A DNA stretch of 64,000 bases from Pyrenophora tritici-repentis (GCF_003171515.1 NC_089390.1:5890001-5954000); one strand, 5' to 3'. Shown: positions 13,401 to 25,511, numbered from the stretch's first letter. The notes: generated by a model from the sequence alone, not told the origin. Translations and numbers: made by a program.

Positions 13401-16400
13401 TCGACAGATGCCATGTCACATCAGACCTGCTCTCTTGCTGATGTGCAACACGAGCTGCAGCTTCCCGCGTTATTCAACACAGCGTTCACTTTCCAGAGGC
13501 GCAGTCTTTCGAGCGACCCAGATGAGATGGCACTTCTTTACAATAACATGGAAGCCGATGATGCCGGTGAATACGCTGTAACAGTCAATGCCGATGTCAC
13601 TGAAGACAGCATATCGGTCGACTTTGGCTACTCCAAGGATAAGATTCTCCCAGCACAAGCACGCAACATGGCTGATACATTCAAAATGATACTGAAAGGC
13701 ATTGTCGCAAGCAGTCCCAGTGAAATGACAGTCGGAAAGTTGGACACGTTCACAGCGGGCAGCCTTGGACAAATCATGGACTGGAACACGCAGCTCCCGC
13801 CACCCATTCGCCGTTGCGTGCACGAAGTTGTTCACGAACAAGCGCTCACAAGACCACGAACAACAAAGGCAGTGGAAGGCTGGGACGGATCGTTTACCTA
13901 CCAAGAGTTCGACAAGATAACCGACCAACTAGCAGTCCACCTACAGGCCCTTGGTGTTACCACCGAGACCTTCGTTCCGATCTTATTCGAGAAATCGTCT
14001 TGGGCCATCGTCAGCATGATTGCGATTATGAAGGCGGGTGGCGCATACGTGCCGCTTGACCCCAAGCATCCGCAAACTCGACTTCAGGAACTCATCGCAG
14101 ATATTGGTGCTGCTGTGGTAATATGCTCACGTCAATACCACGCGAAAGCGAGCGAGGTCGCAAAAACAGCATTGATAGTCGACCAAAGGTCTTTCAAGAA
14201 GCTGGCCATGCCATCCACGAGCAAGCCACAGTCTACGGCGACCCCAGACAATGCGGCATATTGCTTGTTCACTTCAGGTACTACCGGAAAGCCGAAAGGA
14301 ACCATCATCCCACACCAGGCGTTCTGCACGAGTGCTGCAGCATTTACGCGTCGCATGAACATCAATGCGACTTCGCGCACTTTTCAGTTTGCTTCATACA
14401 CCTTCGACGCAAGCTGCATCGAAATTCTGTCTGCCCTAACTGTGGGTGCCACTGTGTGCGTCCCAACAGAAGAAGACAGAATGAACAACGCTGCTGGTGC
14501 GATTCGCAAACTCAGAGTGAACTGGTCACTTTTAACGCCTTCTGTACTTGGAACGATTGAGCCAGAGCGTGTCCCTGGCTTGAAGACCCTGGTATCTGGA
14601 GGTGAAGCGCTTCCGGGTCCTATTTTGAAGAAATGGGGTAACAGCACTTGCTTCATCAACGGTAAGCATGTGTGCGTTCACTTACACAGAGCTTTTGCTG
14701 ACAGATCAATAGCATACGGTCCTACAGAGTGTTCAGTAGTAGCTGCCACTGCCTACAAGTCCACACTCGATCACAAGCTCATCGAGTCCGAGCCAGGCAC
14801 CATCGGTACAGGAAGCGGATGCAGACTATGGATAGTACACCCGCGAAACCACGACAAGCTCATGCCTGTAGGCAGTGTCGGCGAGCTCGTTATCGAAGGG
14901 CCGACTGTTGCCCGTGGATATCTCAACGATGAGGCCAAGACCGCGAAGGCTTTCATCACCAACCCTGCCTGGACTGCGACCCTTTCTTGCGACAGTGGCA
15001 TCTTTCCAACGGCCCGGATGTACAAGACTGGTGATCTGGTTCGATACAACACAGATGGATCAGTCAGCTATATTGGTCGGAAGGACACTCAGATCAAGCT
15101 CAATGGCCAGAGAATCGAGTTGGGTGAGATCGAGTTCCATGTCGGGAAGAACTTTGCAGACAGCGTCCAATCTGCGGTGGAACTAGTCGCTCCTTCCAAT
15201 CGCAGCTCTGCGAAAGCGCTAGCTGTATTCTTCGCCGTTAGTCAGGATCTTTCAGCTTCCAATGGAGAGCTTGTGCAGCCCCTTTCGACCGACCTACCGG
15301 CTGCCGACGAATTGCTTCTTCCAATGAGAGACGAATTGCGCGACATGTGCAAAAATACTGAGAACGGTCTCGCTGGCTCTCTCCCTTCATACATGATTCC
15401 CTCCATCTTCATACCTGTCACAAAGATGCCCTGGACGTCGGCCGGCAAGCTAGACCGAAACCGCCTACGAACCTTGGTACAAAACCTGAGTCGCGAGACG
15501 ATGGCGATGTACCGACTCACCAGCATGGCAAACAAGAGGCAGCCAACGACTGAAGCGGAAAAAAAGATTCACAAGGCTGTTTGCTTGGTCCTAAATCTCC
15601 CATCCTCCTCCGTAGGTATTGACGACAGCTTTGTGCGCCTTGGCGGTGACTCCATATCATCCATGCGCCTTATCGAAAAGGCCCGCGCAGAGCACCTAGA
15701 GTTGTCTTTCATCGATGTCTTCAAAAATCCCAAGCTCGCTGATCTAGCCAAGATTGGCGAACGTGCCGGTAAACTGAGTCAGCCCGAAAAGCTCATGCAG
15801 CCTTTCGAACTGATCCGCAATCCTTTTGTACTCAAGGACGTCCTTGGTGAGGTTGCTCAGCAATGTCAAGTTTCAACGAAGAACATTCAGGACCTATACC
15901 CCACCAGCTCACTTCAGGATGCACTGCTTACCCTCTCCATAAAGCAACCCGGCGCGTATGTTGCACAGCATGTCTTGGCGCTTCCACGCTCTGTTGACAT
16001 GGCCAAGTTCAAGGCCGCCTGGGCAAGAGCGATTCAAGAGATCGACATTTTGCGGACTCGTATCATTCAGCTACCGTCCGGAGAGTTTGTGCAAGCCGTC
16101 CTTGCAGAAGACCGTTTGAACTGGATGGAGGCAACATCGCTCAAAGATACGGAGAAGGAAGCTCTCAAGATACCCTCACAGCTTGGTGGTCGCCTTGCAT
16201 CATACGCGCTCGTCACTTCCGCGTCCAAAGAGCGATACCTCGTGTGGACGATACATCATGCGGTCTACGACGGCTGGAGTATCCACCTAATGCTTCAACG
16301 AGTGCAACAGATCTACCTGGCTGGAACATCATCCATACCGCAAACGCCTTACAGCAAGTTCATCAACTACCTTACCAATGCAGATGCCGAAGCTTCAAGC

Positions 16401-19400
16401 CGATACTGGAAGGATGCTCTGAGTGGAAGCAATGCGACTCATTTCCCTCACTCAACCCAGGCCCATTCGAACGCTGGTCTGGATGGACAGACAATTCAAC
16501 ACATCATCAAACTTTCCCCTCATAAGCATACCGATGTAACGCCATCCAATGTCATCAGAGCTGCCTGGGCTTTAGTACTGGCGGCATACACAGGCTCTGT
16601 TGATGTGGTCTTCGGGGAAACTCTTTCCGGGCGAGATATTGCTGTGGCTGGTATCATGGACGTATGTGGCCCAACATTGACGACAATTCCTACGAGAGTG
16701 CAAGTGGATAGTGGAGCGACTGTCAGCGACTTCTTGAAGAAGATATCCACGAGTGTCACGGACCGTATACCTCACCAACACCACGGCATATCTGCCATCA
16801 AAGCCATTGGCGAGGACATGGCAGCCGCCTGCAACTTCCAGAACCTGCTAGTAGTGCAGACAGAGAGCGAAGATCTGACCGACTCTATGTGGTCAGTCCA
16901 CGACAATGGCGAGCCAAGCAGCTTCTTCACCTATCCTTTGGTCATCGAATGCAAAATGCGACCATCCGGCATGGAAGTATTAGCGCATTTTGATGCCAAC
17001 GCCATCTCCGCCTGGAATGTTCAGCAAATCGTCTCTCAGTTTGACTCGGCCTTGACTCAACTACAAACCGTCACGTACATTCGTGAAGTGACTGTCTTCA
17101 GTGAGCACGACGCGCAACTCGTTCGGAACTGGAATGGATACGAACCAATCGAGATCGCGGACACTGTACCTTCGCTTTTCTACAAGAGAGTAGCGCTCCA
17201 GCCCAATTCCGTGGCCATCGCAGCCTTTGACGGTGAGCTCACATATGCTGAGCTGAGCAAACTAGCTTCCCAGCTGGCACAGGAATTGATAAAACTTGGG
17301 GCTGGTCCAGAGCAGCTCATTCCCATATGCCTCGACAAGTCTCGTTGGGCCATTGTCGCCATCATGGCTGTTCTCATCGCAGGCGCTGGTTACGTACCAA
17401 TGTCGCCAGTAGATCCTGCATCGCGACAATTGCAGGTCGTCGAGGCCTGCAAAGCGTCTATTGTTCTTTGCTCTCCATCGTACGCACATCGCTTTGTGGA
17501 AATGGTCAACCACGTCTTCACTGTCAGCGAGACCGCAGTTCGAAAATTACCTCTCTGCTCAACCCCAATCCAGCAGCGTGCCCGAAGCAACAACATCTGC
17601 TATGTCATCTTCACTTCAGGCAGCACAGGAGTGCCGAAAGGTGTAGTCATTGAACACAAGAGCATCGCTTCTAGCTCAGCCGCGATTTGTGAGGGACTTC
17701 ATATCACGCCTACATCTCGAGTTTTTCAGTTTTGCTCTTTTGCGTTTGATGTCTCCGTTGGCGAGACTCTTGCTGTTCTCATTCGCGGCGCGACAATTTG
17801 TGTGCCCTCGGATGAACAGCGCACTTCCGACCTCGCATCAGCCATAACTACGCTGAAGTCTAATTGGGCATTCTTGACACCGTCAGTGGCTAGTACACTC
17901 GATGGCCCTAAAGCGGTGCCAACCTTGGAGACGCTGGTCGTAGGTGGCGAGGCAATGACGCCTGACGTGATTAACAAATGGGCCTCGGGGGTGCGTCTCC
18001 AGAACGGCTATGGTCCGACAGAGGGTACGGTATTCGCGGTCGCAAATGACCAGGTCTCTATTCAGCGAAATGCTTCCAATATCGGGAGAATGCTTCGCAG
18101 CGGCCGAGCTTGGCTGACGAACCCGAACAATCCCGACCAACTGGCACCAGTTGGCGCAACAGCCGAGTTGTGTCTAGAAGGACCACTCCTGGCACGTGGA
18201 TACCTTCACAACCCCGGACGCACCGCTGAGGTGTTCATCGACAACCCCACATTCATGAAGGCATTTTCCACCGCGAATGAATCTAGGATCTATGTTACTG
18301 GAGACCTTGTTCAATATGCTGCTGATGGTTCTATCCAATACATCGGTCGGAAAGACAACCAAATCAAGCTCGCTGGTCAACGGATAGAACTAGATGAGGT
18401 CGAGCACTTCCTGAGAGTTGACGACAATATCCGCCAAGCGGTTGTGCGGCTGCCCAAGCGCGGCCCTTGCTGCAAGAAGCTCACAGCGGTCGTGAGCTTT
18501 CCCGGACGATCTGCCAGCAATGTCCAACAACAATGGCCTACGATGCTTGTAGACAAGGAAACACTCTCACGCATCGATATTGCAAGAGAGAGGTTGATGG
18601 ATCTTGTCCCCCCGTACATGGTGCCTACCATTTGGATTGCAGTACCTGAGATCCCGACTCTGACCTCGGCCAAGCTTGATAAGAAGCAAGTTGGGCTGTG
18701 GTTAGACAACATCGACGAGACCACATTCCAGCGACTTCTCCAGTCAGAACTGGAGGAGGAAGCGGAGCAGCCTGCTGACAGTCCTGTTATTATCCTTCGC
18801 CAGATATGGGCAAAGGTACTGAACTGCTCTATTGAGGATGTCAAGCTGAACAAATCATGGTTATCACTTGGTGGGGACTCTATCAGTGCGATGAAGCTGC
18901 TAGCAAAGTGCAGAAGTGAAGGTATCAACCTGACTCTGAACCATGTTTTGCGCGCAAAATCCCTTGCTCATCTAGCTGAGAGTGTCAAACCCTCGATGTC
19001 TCTTGATTCTGTCAAAGAACAGACTGATCAGCCCTTCGACCTCTCGCCTATTCAGCGCCTTTACTTCAGGACCGAAGGTGTTGAAGACAACACGCACTTC
19101 AATCAGTCTTCCACATTGCGGATATCTCATTACATGGATCCGGCTATCTTCAAGCGCGCCTTTGACTCCATTGTTGAGACTCACTCTATGCTTCGTGCTC
19201 GCTTTTGCAAGAGCACCACAGGGCAGTGGCAGCAGTTTGTCAAGCCAGGAACTTTCGATTCCTACACATTCGGAACACACACTCTGCCCACCACTTCTGC
19301 CGCCGTATCCATTGTGTCAGATACGCAGAAGAGCCTCAACATCCAGGAGGGACCAGTGTTTGCCGTCAATCTGTTCGACATACAGGGTGAGCAGATTTTA

Positions 19401-22400
19401 TTCCTGGCTGCACACCACCTCGTCATCGACGTAGTCAGCTGGGGTATCTTGTTGGGCGATCTGGAAGAACTACTTGGACCTGGGTCAAGGACGGTACTAC
19501 AGAAAGGACTACCCTTCAGGAACTGGTGTGAGATACAAAATGCCAATGCACTCGAGGCTTCTCAACAAGAACATGTTCGAAAGCAGCCCCTCGTGGTCCA
19601 GCCCACAAACCTGGCTTACTGGGGTATGCATGCTCGGCCGAATGTTTATGGTGACGTGGAGAGAGATGATTTCATCATCAACAAAGACATCTCATCCATG
19701 GTTCTCGACAATCACTATGTGTTAAGAACCGACATGGTCGACATTCTCCTAGCCGCAGTCCTGCACTCTTTCTCTCGGGTCTTCATCAATCGCAAGGCTC
19801 CCACTATATTCAACGAGTCTCATGGCCGTGAGACATGGGATTCGAGCAGAATAGATCTTTCCAGAACTGTTGGTTGGTTTACGACGCTGTATCCAGTCAT
19901 TGTTCCTATTGGCGAGGAAGAGGACAACGTCATACACACTCTGCGCCAAGTCAAAGATACGCGCAGAAAGATCGACAGTAACGGGCGTCCATACTTTGCA
20001 CATCGCTTCCTGACTGAAGATGGAAAACAACGCTTTTCGGACCATGAGCCCATGGAAGTCTTGTTCAACTATCTTGGCCGTCAGAGTCAATCTGGCCAAG
20101 TTGATGCTCCAATCCAGCCCATGCAGCTGGATGGCGATGAAGATGATCAGACTTCTGACGTGGGCCTCAAGACAGCTCGCATGGCACTTTTTGAGATTTC
20201 CGCATCTGTTTCAGAAGGTAGCATTCAGCTCAGCTTCATGTACAATCGTTACTCGAAGAATCAAAAAGGTATCCGCAGGTGGATAGCCGAATGCGAACGC
20301 ACCCTAGAGGAAATTGCTACCGAGCTTGCTGGGATGGATACAGTGCAACCTACCATGGCCGACCTTCCTTTGCTACCCTTGGAATCGTACAGTCGCCTCG
20401 ATCGCGTTGTGAAGACATTGCCAGCAGTCGGTATCATGTCATTCGATCAGGTAGAGGACATGTACTCTTGCTCCCCAATTCAAGACGGCATGATACTCAG
20501 TCAAATCAAGTCTCCTGAGTCGTACTGGTCTTCCACCACTTTCGAGGTCAGATCCAAGCGGGCTTCGGTCGATGTTGGGAAGATAGTGGAGGGATGGGAA
20601 CAAGTTGTTGCTCGGCACCCTGCGTTGCGGACTGTCTTCATAGACAGTGTCTGCAAGGGAGGCGTTTTCGATCAGGTCGTCGTCAAGAATCCTGACTCTG
20701 GTATCGTTAGTCGGACTTGCGATGACTCCGAGCTACCTGCCCTTCTGGAATCCATCAAATACAGCTCTCTCAATGGTAAGAAGAGACCAAATCTTCCGCA
20801 CCAAGCCGCCGTTATTCAGACAACTTCCGGGAAGGTCGTTGTCAAGGTCATCGTCAACCACGCCGTAATCGATGGAGGGTCATTGGGAATCATCGGAAAT
20901 GATCTCCGAGAAGCATACGAGGGGCGTCTATCCGACCAAGGACCTTTGTATAGCAATTACATCAAATACTTGCGCGGGATCTCCTCTGAAGGAGCGATTA
21001 CGTACTGGAAGACGAAACTCCAGGGAGTTAGTCAATGCTACTTTCCGACAACACCTCGCGATCCAGCCAAGCAGCGGCAGCTACGATCTCTGGACATGCG
21101 ATTCACTCGCTTTGCGGAGCTACACACATTTGCGGAGAACAACAACGTTACGTTTGCCAACATCCTGTTGACAGCGTGGACACTGGTGCTGAGATCATAT
21201 ACAAAATCTTCAGATGTATGCTACGGCTATCTCACCTCGGGAAGGAACGTACCGATTGATGACATTGAAAATGCGGTCGGAGCATTCATCAACATGCTAG
21301 TATCCCGTGTCGAACTGGCTCCTTCCTCTTCTCTTCTCGAGCTCATTCAGAATGTGCAATCTGACTTCATCGACTCCATGCCTCATCAGCATTGCTCGCT
21401 TGCACAATTCCAGCATGACCTTGGGCTATCTGGAAAGTCGCTCTTCAACACGGCCGTTTCTATTCAGAAGCGCTCCAGTACCGAGGAACCAGCACTGGAC
21501 AGTTCTGGAATCGAGTTCGAGCAATTGGATGGTCACGATCCAAGCGAATTTGCCATCACGGTGAACATAGATGCCACACGAGACGATGAAGGCATACGTT
21601 TCACTTACTGGAGCGATGCTATCAATGATGGTGAAGCGAGGAACGTTTCCACTCTCATGGCGAAGGTCTTAGCAGCGGCTCTGAACAACGCCGCGCAGAC
21701 TGTCACAGATCTCGATAGTATCCTCACGCACAGACCCAAGATAACTTCTGCTGCGACTCTTGCGCTGCCAAAGCCTCGCCCCTCGATCCTCAGGTCTGGT
21801 TCAAGTATGTCCAGCTCATCAACTTCGCCACCTCGTACACCACGGATTACGTTCCCGGATCTGGCCCCTCCCTCTTCATTGCCAGTCGACACCCCAGACT
21901 TGAGTAGTCTTATCCGATCTATTGTTAGCGAGATGGTACCTCAGATCGTCAATCAGATCGTGGCACAGAATAAGCTTCCAGCCGAGACAACCACTGCAGC
22001 AATCAACCAGGTCACTAGCCAGATGGCTGGCATGATCAACAGGAGGACCTCCCAACGTGGTCGGCAAAGCATTGACGGGGGCTCTACAAGAGCAGGATCA
22101 ACACGAGCGGCATCTATTCGCTCCCGAAGAATGAGCGTCGCGAGTAACGCCGAAAGCAGAATTCAAACAGCTGCTGATATGGTAGCCACTATTGGCGTTC
22201 TCGCGACCGAGACTTCCAGCAAGGTGACCCCCGATTTTGTGGAGAAGAAACTACTCAATCTGTGGAGCGAGCTGCTTGAGATGGTGGAGGAAACGATTGA
22301 ACAAGACGACAGCTTCTTCCAACTCGGAGGCGATAGCATCATCGCCATGCGCTTAGTTGGTGCTGCGAGGGAGGAGGGGCTGTCTATGACAGTGGCCGAT

Positions 22401-24596
22401 GTGTTCAAGAACCCCACATTTGCCGATATGGCCCGGGTTGTACGCGTTGCGGGCGAAGTCATCGATGAAGTCATGTCCAGAGCTGGCGGAGATTCAGTGG
22501 CTGGCATAAGTACTACCGGAGGACCTTCCAAGGCTCGACTCCGCGAACGGGCACCATCAATCTGGAGCGACATCCACTCTATCGTATCGGAGTACAATGC
22601 CGAGAAAGGCATGGCTGTCAGTGAAACGCCTATCGAGCCCGAAGACAGCAAGAACGACGCGAAGTTCAAGCGATGGCAAGGCTTGACGACTAGCCAACCG
22701 AAACCATCAGATGCAAGGAACGTCAACCGGAGGTCGGCACCGCACACGATTCCGGAGGCAGTGGAGATTTCTGGACACCGATCTGTCTCATTGCTAGGAG
22801 ATCCGAACGTTGACAGTGTCATCTCCAAAGTGCAAGTCTTCAAGGGTGGTATTTCCGATATCTTCCCGGTGACCGATTTCCAGGCGCTTGCCATCACCGG
22901 TACGCTCATGGAATCCAAGTGGATGCTCAACTATTTCTACCTGGACGGCGAAGGGCCCCTGGATCTTCGCAAGTTGAAGCAGGCTGCTTATCGTATGGTA
23001 CAAGCATTCGATATTCTCCGCACTGTGTTCGTGCCGTACGGTGACCGCTTCCTGCAAGTTGTACTACGAAAACTTCAACCAGAGTTCATCTGTCACCAAA
23101 CGGACGATGATCTCGAAACCTTCACGACGGAGCTACGACAAAAAGACCGTGAAAACGGTCCCCGTCTTGGCGAAGCCTTTATTCAGTTCGTTGTCGCAAA
23201 CCAGAAACAAACTGGACGCCATCGCATCTTCATGCGACTTTCGCACGCGCAGTATGACGGAGTCTGCATGTCCAAGATCCTCGGCGCTCTTCAAGATGGA
23301 TACAACGGCCTTCCCGTCTCGTCTGCACCAAGCTTTGGTAACTTCGTTCGCGAAACTGCCAAAACCATTGCAGGTGCACACGATCACTGGAGAGAGGTGC
23401 TTCGGGGCTCCAAGATGACCGAAATCGTTAACCGCTTTGGACCCAATTACCAGCGCTCTGCCGGCCATTCAATAACGCTCGAGAAGAGGGTATTTGCACC
23501 CAGATTGAAGGGCGTCAACATCACGAGTGCTACTATCGCCAAAGCCGCCTGGGCATCGACACTCGCTCGTATAGCCAGTAAAGCAGATATTGTCTTCGGT
23601 CATGTTATCTCAGGTCGCAACGGCGGTGTTGCCAACGTTGAGAGTATCGTTGGACCCTGCTTGAACATGGTGCCTGTTCGCGTCGTATACCGTCCTGAAT
23701 GGACTGTTCTCGACCTGCTCAAATACATTCAAGACCAGCAGACTGCCAATATGCCATACGAGTCACTCGGCTTCCGCGAGATTACCCGACACTGTACCGA
23801 ATGGCCTGACTGGACGAACTTCTCCAGCGTCTTGCAGCACGACCAGAACATTCAAGACGACAACCCCACCATGCAACTGGGTGGCATCGAGTACAAAGTT
23901 GGCGCCATTGGCTCGCAGGAAGACTTTGCGGATTTCTCCATACACACCACATCCCATGGTGGCAGCCACATGGAAGTCACCCTTACATACGCTCCCAACA
24001 GCACCATTACTGCGGAGTTTGCACAGCATGTATTTGACATGCTCTGTGTCAATGTCGTGGCGTTCTCGGAAGATCCTCATACTCTCCTACCATCTCCGTC
24101 CGAAATCAGCTCCCAGAGCTCGACCACTATCAGCTCGGAGAAGATACGCAAGAAGTCTACAGAGAAGATGCCTGTCGCCCTGCCCATTGACACGGGTCTC
24201 TCAAGCAACGACATCAATAGTCTCGCTCTTACACTACGCTCGGCATGGGAGCAAATCCTGTACGACGATCATGGTACCCCTACCCACATAGAACTCAGCT
24301 CCGACTTCTTCCAGCTCGGAGGCGACATTATGGGCTTAGCTCAGGTCGCTTCCATCCTCGACCAAGATGGTTTGAAAGTTAGGGTCGAGGACTTGCTCGA
24401 TCAGTCCGTGTTCGCGGATCAGGTCGGCATCCTGGCTGTCGCGCGCAAGAAGCAGATTGAGAAGGAATTGCAGAACCCTTGGGGCGACAAGGGCAAGATG
24501 AAGGCCGAGGAGAAAGCTAATAACAAGAAGAGTGGCGCATTTGGTAATCTAGCAAAGAAGATTGGATTCAAGAAGCGAGAGAGTCTGAGATCATAA
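2567..24596 (+). CDS. Giant non-ribosomal peptide synthetase (T-E-C-A-T-C-A-T-E-C-A-T-C-A-T-E-C-T-C-T)
   Basis: Cytoplasmic assembly-line enzyme that activates amino acids on A domains, holds them on T domains, joins them with C domains and inverts them with E domains. Spliced exons: 2567-3044, 3160-3789, 3929-4119, 4172-5643, 5698-7129, 7185-14661 and 14713-24596, which total exactly 7188 codons. The start is the ATG in CTCAACATGG, just before the first carrier domain. Carrier serines are at residues 39, 1568, 2652, 4207, 5283 and 6435; the seventh carrier (residue 7099) has Ile there. All three E domains keep HHxxxD and the RTVGWF motif. The six C domains keep the second His of HHxxxDG. No thioesterase or reductase is present; the protein ends in a Lys/Arg-rich tail. 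Length and order resemble Cochliobolus NPS4 / Alternaria AbNPS2 as I remember them, which is why I suspect a wall or conidium role; the product is unknown. Confidence 0.95.
5900..7530 (+). other. NRPS adenylation domain A1
   Basis: Core motifs FTSGSTGRPKG (about 6380-6410), YGPSE, YCTGD and the catalytic Lys in SGKLDRK are present. The intron at 7130-7184 (GTGAGT...CTAAC...CAG) lies between the A7/A8 region and LHGQRIELGE. A specificity code aligned by hand to PheA reads D-N-E-D-C-G-Q-I-N-K. Two acidic pocket residues make it unlike the other three domains and hint at a polar or basic substrate; this is a guess. Confidence 0.8.
9190..10790 (+). other. NRPS adenylation domain A2
   Basis: Motifs YTSGSTGKPKG (about 9660-9695), GYGPTE, YKTGD and SGKMDRR are present. 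The hand-derived code is D-A-I-A-F-V-G-C-V-K, a hydrophobic pocket. The domain is followed by T3 and E2, so its residue should enter the peptide in D form. Confidence 0.8.
13800..15520 (+). other. NRPS adenylation domain A3
   Basis: Motifs FTSGTTGKPKG (about 14269-14301), AYGPTE, YKTGD and AGKLDRN are present. AYGPTE is formed by splicing out the 51 bp intron at 14662-14712. The hand-derived code is D-A-I-L-V-G-A-V-V-K, which suggests a branched aliphatic substrate. No E domain follows, so an L residue is expected. Confidence 0.8.
14662..14712 (+). other. In-frame stop-free 51 bp intron in the NRPS
   Basis: GTAAGC donor, CTGAC branch site near 14698 and a TAG acceptor define a 51 bp intron that is a multiple of three and has no stop codon. 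Read through, it would insert 17 residues between Asn and the A5 core motif YGPTE of A3. Spliced, the junction reads NAYGPTE as in other A domains. Gene callers can easily leave it in. Confidence 0.85.
17120..18740 (+). other. NRPS adenylation domain A4
   Basis: Motifs FTSGSTGVPKG (about 17609-17641), GYGPTE, YVTGD and a slightly altered A10, TSAKLDKK, in which the usual Gly before Lys is Ala. The hand-derived code is D-V-G-F-V-G-G-V-F-K, suggesting a small or hydrophobic substrate. T5 and E3 follow, so a D residue is expected. Confidence 0.8.
21720..22225 (+). other. Low-complexity linker where an A domain would be expected
   Basis: Between C5 and T6 about 165 residues replace the usual adenylation domain of some 500. 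The stretch is rich in Ser, Thr, Pro and Arg (SSMSSSSTSPP, GSTRAGSTRAASIRSRR) and contains one amphipathic-looking segment (SSLIRSIVSEMVPQIVNQIV). No A-domain core motif remains. Confidence 0.8.
22226..24596 (+). other. NRPS terminal T6-C6-T7 and basic tail
   Basis: T6 has an intact carrier motif (LGGDSII, Ser6435). C6 has SHAQYDG at about 23241, a terminal-type condensation domain that could release or cyclise the peptide. T7 reads LGGDIMG, with Ile7099 in place of the serine that carries phosphopantetheine, so it should be unloaded. The last 50 or so residues are Lys/Arg-rich with many Asn and Glu. Confidence 0.85.
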
Positions 24597-24873
24597 TGGG
24601 CAGTAAAGCTTTGTTATGGAAGGGTAGTTGATGGAGTTTCTACTGTTGTTTGACTACCGCCGCGGTTGCAGGCACATGGTCTATACCACTTTATCTGGTT
24701 TAACACCTGTTTTCATTTGTCACTTGTTTCATCGCGTTGGGTACTGGGAAGGCGTCGCTGGCATGCAGACGTCTGGCGATTCTTTTAAAATATATTCGCA
24801 TGTATCGCAGCTACAAAAGAAAAGTCATCTTCTTAGCAATCTATATGTACACCAAGTTGATTGTCTCACCTTC

Positions 24874-25113
24874 TCAACCGTGCTTTCCTCCACGATGACG
24901 ATCATCTTTCTCTGACCGCTTTCGCTTCCTAGCACCATCCTCCGTCTCCTTGTTGTCCTCCGCTGCTAATGTGGACTCAGGCAACTCAAAGTTCTCGCTG
25001 CCGCATTCGACACATGGGAACACGTCTGCTAGCCAGGCGAAGGTGGCGGCGTCGCAGTCGCTGCAAACGACGTAGTCGATGGTTGGGTTCGGGTAGACAT
25101 TGTAGTAAGACAT
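24874..25113 (-). CDS. Small zinc-ribbon-like protein, unknown function
   Basis: 79-residue reading frame starting MSYYNVYP; the in-frame codons before this ATG give a low-quality hydrophobic extension, so I start here. Two Cys pairs (CSDC and CVEC, 19 residues apart) could bind one zinc. The C-terminal third is acidic and then strongly basic (ARKRKRSEKDDRHRGG), like a nuclear localisation signal. It is tail-to-tail with the NRPS, 277 bp after its stop. I do not recognise the family; the paired Cys spacing is the main reason for calling it real. Confidence 0.5.
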   Translation of the reverse strand: MSYYNVYPNPTIDYVVCSDCDAATFAWLADVFPCVECGSENFELPESTLAAEDNKETEDGARKRKRSEKDDRHRGGKHG

Positions 25114-25511
25114 GTTGTAGAGAGTTTTCGAGATGAGTGGTGAAATAATGTTGACTATGTGGCATATATAAATAAAACTTTCTAGCATTTTGCAGTGCAT
25201 CGCTGTAAGCGTATAGCGAAATTCAATTGAAACATTATGTATGCAAAATCTACGTTTAAGGGTGCGTGAAGTCTACCATGGTTCTGATAGAACACTTGCC
25301 ATGGAACGCGACATTGTGAGCCAATGGCGCTTCTTAGAAATTTGGAAAAAAGAAAATGGAATTGTAATGATAGGTACGTTGAGTGCTGGGGTCATCGCTA
25401 TGTCGCATATGATGATTTAATTGATCATGTGTGTGTAGTCGTGAAGTCATTGTGTAGATGGTATAGAGGGGGTATCGTGCAAGGGGAACGAAAGTAAGCA
25501 GCATTGTTGTT

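Noticed and set aside
14662..14712. 17-residue insertion as a natural insertion in A3
   Set aside because: Clear donor, branch and acceptor sites, and splicing gives the canonical NAYGPTE.
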